This document shows, piece by piece, positions 58,901-64,000 of a stretch of DNA of 64,000 bases. Positions within the stretch are counted from its first letter, which is position 1, and each line of letters starts with the position of its first letter. Below the pieces are notes generated by a model. That model searched no databases. It was not told where the DNA came from and saw only the letters and a program-made list of their open reading frames with translations. The stretch lies in the NCBI GenBank assembly GCA_001792895.1, contig MARA01000008.1, forward strand, positions 620,001 through 684,000. The letters are read 5' to 3'. Origin of the DNA: Lentinus brumalis (Eukaryota; Basidiomycota; Agaricomycetes; Polyporales; Polyporaceae). The position numbers and the translations under genes are program-made.

Positions 58901-59203
58901 AACCACCTAGCCTCAGCAACTCCAGCACGCCTACATACAGGCAGCTATCGTCAGTGCTCTACATTCCTCCTCTGACCATGCACAGGCTCACCTTCTGTCA
59001 CCATACCTTCCGTTTCCCTCCCCTCGCCGATCTCCACACCGTCCATGCCCTCTCCCCATACAGTTCCTCCGTCTGCAACTAAGGACATCGTAAGTATAAC
59101 TCAACAGCACGCACACATTGCCGCTTCGCTCACGTTGCAACTGCGTCAACAGCTGCGATACATCTTCCACGGCGGCGCGAATAGTGTTCGAGTCGAAGTC
59201 CAT
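52912..59203 (-). mobile_element. Helitron transposon: DUF6570-like region, HUH Rep and Pif1-type helicase (RepHel)
   Basis: Read on the minus strand, a possible 5' leader exon starts at ATG 59203. The N-terminal part (from about 58840) has a CxxC pair (LEVCAVCGRKTKAEEI) and a DUF6570-like segment (MPKFALANWLYYGYDELPCD). The Rep part has TPALFVTLNPSDVNHPLV, the HUH motif GRGTLHCHMLIWLEGHPSP and the two-tyrosine motif LLYYVTDYITKA. The helicase (55758-52912) has Walker A GGVGGTGKTYV, Walker B MIADEISMVGG, PTGAAARLVGGHTIHSL, FLGDFGQLRPV, AYTDYKSQGKTLERAIVDL and YVMLSRVKSLRGIAIL. Family knowledge: RepHel nicks and unwinds DNA for rolling-circle transposition. The frame breaks twice, each at a run of G on the coding strand (plus-strand C runs at 57164-57167 and 55787-55793), where one extra base would restore the conserved text. 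So it is recently damaged or misassembled. TC and CTRR ends were not located. Confidence 0.9.
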
Positions 59204-59597
59204 GTGTACGTGAGTGTGTATGTGTGCTATTCAGTGTTCGGTGGTGTTGCTCGTTCGTAGTAGGTTATGTGGGGCCCTCCTCAGCTGCTTCTCCCCTTAT
59301 ATACCATCCGCCTCCCTCCACACTCCCACGGTACTCCTCCATATGCAGTTCCGCGACAATTTCTCGCTACCGCGCTTCTCCTTCCGCTCCACAGACTCCC
59401 CAACATTCACCACCACCTCAACTTGCACCGTTGCGTCTTCCCAACCCGCCACCTCGTCATCTGATCTAAAGAACTCCATACCAAGTGCACTACGACATCG
59501 CCCCCTCCCAGCCATCGTCGCATATCAATTCCCCTCTACTACGACATTGCAGCCACCCACGCAACAAAGATGAGCATGTTCACTGTTCATTGATCTT
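59204..59597. other. Spacer between Helitron 5' side and F-box/NTase copy 2
   Basis: About 0.4 kb. A TATATAAGG-like element on the minus strand near 59298-59306 lies about 95 bp upstream of the possible Helitron leader ATG at 59203. No gene is seen. Confidence 0.4.
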
Positions 59598-60686
59598 TCA
59601 TGACCACTTACGCACTGTCCAAGGCCATGCGCACGTTAACAACCTGCCACACTCCGTCGACGCAAGGGGCAGCCGTGGGTACTCCTCATGCAAGTCCACA
59701 CGAAACGGCGCGACCAACGTCTTCCGACGTCCGAAAAACAATGAGTCCCAGTAATCCGCTCCGTCCTGCCACCCATCCTCAACCAACTTGAACCCCCTCC
59801 TTTCATACTTCTGCATCGCCTTGATATCCCGCCGTGTCAGCCCCGGCTTCAGGAGGCCCACACGTGCGAGCGTAGTCTTCGGATATCCACAGACACAGAC
59901 ATCCGGTCGGAGGAAGTTCATAAGCAGAGACGACCAGAACCGATTGATCGAGACCAGTGGGTTATTAGCAGGTGCACGGATAACGTCGACGCGACCTCCA
60001 GTTCGAGTACGGAACGAACGAACATCAAGGATTCCTGCGCTCCTCGACGGTCTCGCGTGGTCAACCTGAATAGTCGGCACATCCGCTGTCGCGGTCTCTC
60101 TCCGCGCGTTCCCGTCTTCGGTCACCACGTCCCCGTTCTGCACGGCCGCATCATCCAGTACCCTGTTATTCTCCTGCGAAGCACTGTCATCATCCTTCCC
60201 CGTCGCTTCAGTGTCCACAAGACCGCCTCGACATACCTTACGGGGTATGTGCTCGAACGCTAACCCATCACCGTCCGTAATCGCCACGATGAACTTCTCG
60301 AAAGTCGTGTCGGGGAGATATACGTCCAGATCTCCGCTCTCCCACGTCTCCTCCGGCAAAAAGAACCGCAACGCGACGGAACCCGAGATCACCGCGCCGT
60401 GAGTCTTCACCAAGCGGTCAAACACGAAAAGATCGTCGATGAAAGGCTCCAAGGACTCCTTATAGCGACTCCGCAGGTGGGCTCCTACCACTCTGAACAT
60501 ACCGCGCGAGACCCCTCGCCAAACCGCCAACAGCTCGAAATCGCACCGATAAACGATCTCAACCAACACATCCAGAGGCACCCTGCAATCATCTCAGCAA
60601 CAAACAGGACTCGCTCCGGCGACCGAGACGTACATTATTGGGCCCACCAGTTGCGGACACATGCACCCCTTCAAGTCCGTATTCAT
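59598..60686 (-). CDS. F-box-like plus nucleotidyltransferase-fold-like protein, copy 2
   Basis: Exon 1 is 60686-60634 (MNTDLKGCMCPQLVGPI) and exon 2 is 60582-59598; the intron 60583-60633 has GTACGT and TTGCAG ends and joins in phase (345 aa). Residues 18-50 are F-box-like (VPLDVLVEIVYRCDFELLAV, WRGVSRGMFRVV). The NTase-like site follows: AVISGSVALRFF then SGDLDVYLPDTTFEKFIVAI. A low-complexity acidic insert of about 60 residues separates this from the C-terminal domain (DVIRAPANNPLVSINRFWSS, LLMNFLRPDVCVCGYPKTTL, LTRRDIKAMQKYERRGFKLV). It shares fold order and the GS...DLDVY motif with the 45072-46240 gene, but overall identity is low. It lies head-to-head with the RNR small subunit. A minus-strand TATA box is at about 60777-60784. 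Confidence 0.72.
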
Positions 60687-61492
60687 GACTTTGTCGCTAT
60701 GTGAGAAACAACGAATGACAACGATTCCGATGAGTGCTGAGGTATGTCTGTGCTTTCTTCTACTCAGCTTCCATGGTATATATACTCCACTCCACTCTCC
60801 TCTTCCGACCTGTCCGGACTCCCCGTTCGACCCTCTCTTTCCCTCCAAATTGACCTCCATTTCGGTCAACTCCGCACTCATGCAGAACTCTGCACTGCTC
60901 TGTTCTCATCTGGACAGATGTACGCCTGCCAGATCTTCTCCGTCCCTCCCTCCCCTCATCTCGCCACCGCGCCATCTTTCCACGCGCAGTGCCCGAAACA
61001 CGGAGCGCTCGCTCTCCCTGTCCATATACCCGCGCTCTCGTCCTCGCGCATCCATACACCACCACATCTAACCATCACATCTGATGTCATTTATATCACC
61101 CTCACGCATCGCCATCTCATAGCGACCCATCCTCGCATCTGCTAATTCTTACCATCTCTGCACTACAGCACGATCCAGACCTCACCCGTACTGCTTCACA
61201 CTGCCGCATGTCATCACACCACCATCGCCCCACCCTCCACATCACAACCGTCTTGTGTCGACAACGATGTCATGAAACACTTCCCGCTCTCGCTTCCGCG
61301 ACATCCACTCATTCGGGTGGCGACTGAAGTCTCGACATTTGGCCCGCACCTACGCCTCCGGCGCGTGCGCTAGCCTTGCTCTGTTCGAGAACAACCCCTG
61401 TCCTCTCCAGCACACTATATAAGCCTCCCTGTCAGTTCCCCGAACCCGCCCAACCCTCACACTGAAGCATTACCACCCAATCGAACACGCTC
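60687..61492. promoter_or_regulatory. Shared divergent promoter of F-box/NTase copy 2 and RNR small subunit
   Basis: About 0.81 kb. TATATATA at 60777-60784 serves the minus-strand gene (about 90 bp from its ATG). TATATAAG at about 61416-61423 serves the RNR gene (about 70 bp from its ATG). The spacing and design match the promoter at 46241-47103. Confidence 0.6.
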
Positions 61493-62776
61493 ATGGCTGA
61501 TCTTGACCCTATCCTTACGCCCGACCCTTCGCGACTTGTCCTGTACCCAATCAAGTATCCATCGGTACGTCCTGTCAGCGGCGCCGCTCCACTAAGACGC
61601 TTATATTCCTGTATCTCTAGATCTGGAACGCATATAAGTTGGCCCAGGCTTCCTTCTGGACTGCGGAGGAACTGGACCTCACAACCGACATTGAACATTG
61701 GCGAACGAAGCTCACCGGAGAAGAGCGCGCTTTCTTCTCCTTGATCCTCGCCTTCTTCGCAGCGTCGGACGGCATCGTCAACGAAAACCTCGTCCAGCGC
61801 TTCTGCGCAGAAGTTCAACTACCCGAAGCTCGCTGTTTCTACGGCTTCCAGATTATGATGTTTGTTTCCCTCACGACATACACCCCGCGTGCTTCAGACT
61901 CTTACTCCGCTTGCTATCCTCCGCAGAGAAAACGTACACGCAGAGACATACGCACTGTTCCTTTCCACGCTAGTCACGGACATCGACCAACGCAGGCATC
62001 TGTTCTCCGCAGCGTCCGACATACCCTGCATCAAAGCCAAGGCTGACTGGTGCTTTCGCTGGATCGAAGACCATGAACAACCTTTCGCCACCCGCATCAT
62101 TGCGTTCGCCGCCGTTGAAGGAATCTTTTTCTCATCCTCCTTTGCTGCCATATTCTGGCTGAAGAGCCGCGGTCTCATGCCTGGCCTCTGTCACTCCAAC
62201 GAGCTCATTTCCAGGGACGAAGGTCTACACACCAACTTCGCATGCCTGCTCCATAGCCACTTAACGACGCAAACGAGCACTACCACTGTACGCACTCTCA
62301 TCCGCGAAGCCGTTAAGCTCGAACAGGAATTCTTCACCGGTACGTACCTACCCTATTGCCACACGTCTCACTGCTTATCCTACCATAGAAGCCCTCCCAA
62401 TCCGACTGCCCGGCATGAACGCAGACCTCATGACAGACTACATCGAGTTCATCGCAGACCGTCTGCTGCTCAGTCTCGGGTTTGCGCCCCTGTTCAATAA
62501 GGACAATCCAGTATGTCACCCCTATTCCTATATCATACCCGACCACTACGAGGTCATCGCTCACACCTCGTTTCCGTCCCATCTTAGTTCCCGTTCATTG
62601 GCACCATTGGCATGGACGGCCGAACCAACTTCTTCGAACGACGCGTCTCTGAGTACCATCTAGCGTCGTACGCAGGCGCTGCAGTCCAGACCAACCACGA
62701 ATTGTACGTAAAACCTACTTCGCAATCACTGACAGTTGCTCATCGTCATTCTAGCTCCACAGTTACACCGTTCTGA
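61493..62776 (+). CDS. Ribonucleoside-diphosphate reductase small subunit (R2)
   Basis: Six exons join in frame: 61493-61564, 61621-61859, 61927-62339, 62389-62510, 62588-62703 and 62755-62776 (984 nt, 327 aa). The diiron-tyrosyl site is complete. It has [17 protein letters not shown] (first Asp), [14 protein letters not shown] (Glu, His and the radical Tyr), [18 protein letters not shown] (Glu) and [20 protein letters not shown] (Glu and His). The later fold landmarks [20 protein letters not shown] and [15 protein letters not shown] are present. The C-terminus HEFSTVTPF keeps the terminal Phe of the tail by which R2 binds R1. Family knowledge: R2 generates the tyrosyl radical for NDP reduction by R1, supplying dNTPs. 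The N-terminus is shorter than in housekeeping fungal Rnr2. The likely partner is the large subunit at 47104. Confidence 0.92.
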
Positions 62777-63627
62777 ATCTCCTTCGCCCCAATTCCCGTC
62801 CCCTCATATCGCAATTCTCGTCCCCTCATATCATCCCATCCCCTCGTTCGTGGACATATATATTATATAGTGGTGCTCTTCTCACGTAGCACTAGCACAT
62901 ACTGTCTATAGCGGCATTCGTATGCAGTCATTTCTACAGTGGTGCTCTTCTCACGTAGCACTAGCACATACTGTCTCTAGCGGCATTCGTATGCAGTCAT
63001 TTCTAAACAGTCGCGCATCACATCTCACCGGTCCCGCCCAAGCAGGCCCACCGCCATCTCACCATCTCACCATATAGCCATATATCGTGTACAGGATATA
63101 GAACAGTTCAACTCTACAGCCTGTATACCCATATATAGTTCAACTCTACTTAACGCCCAATGGTCATCTGCTCGTCGCGCAATCTCATCTCTCTCAGCTT
63201 CCCGCCTTCAATCGCTCTATTCTCCATCGAACCCCCACTTGTGCAGTTCCCGCTAACCGATACCATCGTCGTGGTATTGAAACGTGATCCCGTCGTCCTA
63301 CCCCAAGCTAGTTTGCGAAATACTGCTCTAGAGACCTGTCCACTATCGTGTACAGGAATTGCAAACGAAAGCCGACCCCAAGATCGTCACAGTGAAATGC
63401 GTGCAAACGACAGAAAAAAACACAACATTGCAACAAACAGACACAGCAGAGAACCCCATCATGCCCCAACCCCCCCTCCCCCTCTCCCCCCCCTCAAAGC
63501 ATCACGTACACATTCAGCACAAAGGTTTGGTACTTTTGGTTTTGTCCCCGCCCACGACGACCCCAGGAGGGACAACCTCAGCCCATCAACGCCGCACCCG
63601 TCCGAATCACCCCACCCCTGCTTCAGC
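62777..63627. other. Intergenic region with short repeats
   Basis: About 0.85 kb between converging genes. It contains the 68-bp tandem duplication listed separately, two copies of TCGTCCCCTCATATC near 62800-62835, two copies of AGTTCAACTCTAC near 63105-63150, and C-rich runs near 63470-63490. No gene is supported. Confidence 0.5.
62871..63006 (+). repeat. Two-copy 68-bp tandem duplication
   Basis: GTGGTGCTCTTCTCACGTAG begins at 62871 and again at 62939. The copies run on through GGCATTCGTATGCAGTCATT and differ at about one position. The period is 68 bp and the array is non-coding. Confidence 0.88.
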
Positions 63628-64000
63628 TTATTGCTTGGGTGGCGGGCCACCACGTCCGCGCGGCACACCGCGTCCACGGAAGCCGCCACGTCCGCGGTCG
63701 CCGTTCATCGGCGGACCGCGCGGCGGCGGACGCTCGCCGCGCTCCTTCCTCGTCTCGACGATGATACGCGCCTGACCGGCACCACCGTCGGTCTCGATGC
63801 GAATACCACCCTCGCCGCCTTGCGAGACCGGCAGCGACGCGATGATGGCGCGCTTCGCCGCCTCGAGGTGCTGGAACTCGAGGAACGCACACGCCTTGTT
63901 GCGGACGATCTCGAGCTCCTTGATGGGGCCGAAGCGAGCCGTCAAAGTCGTCTTCAACGCCGCCTCCGAGACGTTCTCGGTCACGCTCTGCGTTGTACCG
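63628..64000 (-). CDS. RRM/RGG protein resembling the C-terminus of G3BP (NTF2-RRM family), partial
   Basis: The gene runs off the right edge; no start is in the window. The visible 123 residues begin GTTQSVTENVSEAALKTTL and contain an RNA-recognition motif (LTARFGPIKELEIVRNKACA then FLEFQHLEAAKRAI, the RNP1-like strand). A Gly-rich linker and an RGG/RG tail follow (GDRGRGGFRGRGVPRGRGGP) ending PPPKQ with TAA at 63628-63630. Family knowledge: G3BP/Nxt3-type proteins pair an N-terminal NTF2-like domain with an RRM and RGG tail and act in mRNP and stress granules. The NTF2 part would lie outside the window, so the assignment rests on the RRM-RGG order. Confidence 0.75.
   Translation of the reverse strand, partial: GTTQSVTENVSEAALKTTLTARFGPIKELEIVRNKACAFLEFQHLEAAKRAIIASLPVSQGGEGGIRIETDGGAGQARIIVETRKERGERPPPRGPPMNGDRGRGGFRGRGVPRGRGGPPPKQ

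Noticed and set aside
45072..62776. Endogenised giant-virus segment (RNR genes plus helicase)
   Set aside because: RNR genes have spliceosomal introns, the helicase belongs to a Helitron RepHel with HUH and two-Tyr motifs, and no capsid, DNA polymerase or other viral hallmark genes are present.

Overview
The window looks like nuclear DNA of an Agaricomycete (mushroom-forming basidiomycete, perhaps Polyporales). Genes lie on both strands and are broken by many short introns (about 45-65 nt, GT...CTAAC/CTGAC...AG). The recognisable proteins are typical fungal families: a CYP505 P450/reductase fusion, sterol 24-C-methyltransferase, Dal5-type MFS permeases, many F-box proteins and a Helitron. No bacterial-style operons, tRNA or rRNA genes were seen.

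Layout. 0-4.2 kb: two tandem MFS permeases of the allantoate-permease type, the first cut by the window edge. 4.9-6.1 kb: an unrecognised gene. 6.6-9.9 kb: an F-box-like gene and a decayed tandem copy with stops and a frameshifting deletion. 10.4-17.6 kb: two conserved metabolic genes on the minus strand, CYP505 and ERG6. 18-28 kb: a low-gene-density stretch with an inverted repeat, a C2H2 zinc-finger gene, lineage-specific hypothetical genes and a near-identical 159-bp tandem repeat. 26.7-45 kb: F-box genes, hypothetical genes and a damaged LAMMER-like kinase, with many coding-like fragments that could not be assembled into sure models.

45-62.8 kb is the most interesting block. It holds a divergent but catalytically complete ribonucleotide reductase large subunit (47.1-50.4 kb) and a complete small subunit (61.5-62.8 kb). 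A Helitron-type Rep/helicase on the opposite strand (52.9-59.2 kb) lies between them. Each RNR gene is head-to-head with a gene encoding an F-box-like segment followed by a nucleotidyltransferase-like GS...DLDVY motif, with gaps of about 0.86 and 0.81 kb. TATA-like boxes were seen upstream of both RNR genes and of the second F-box/NTase gene. The repeated arrangement suggests one module built twice, or a mobile cassette carrying its own dNTP supply; this is inference. The window ends in an RRM/RGG protein resembling the C-terminus of G3BP.

Exon joins were made by eye from splice consensus and paralogue alignment. Coordinates for multi-exon genes are outer limits unless exons are given.
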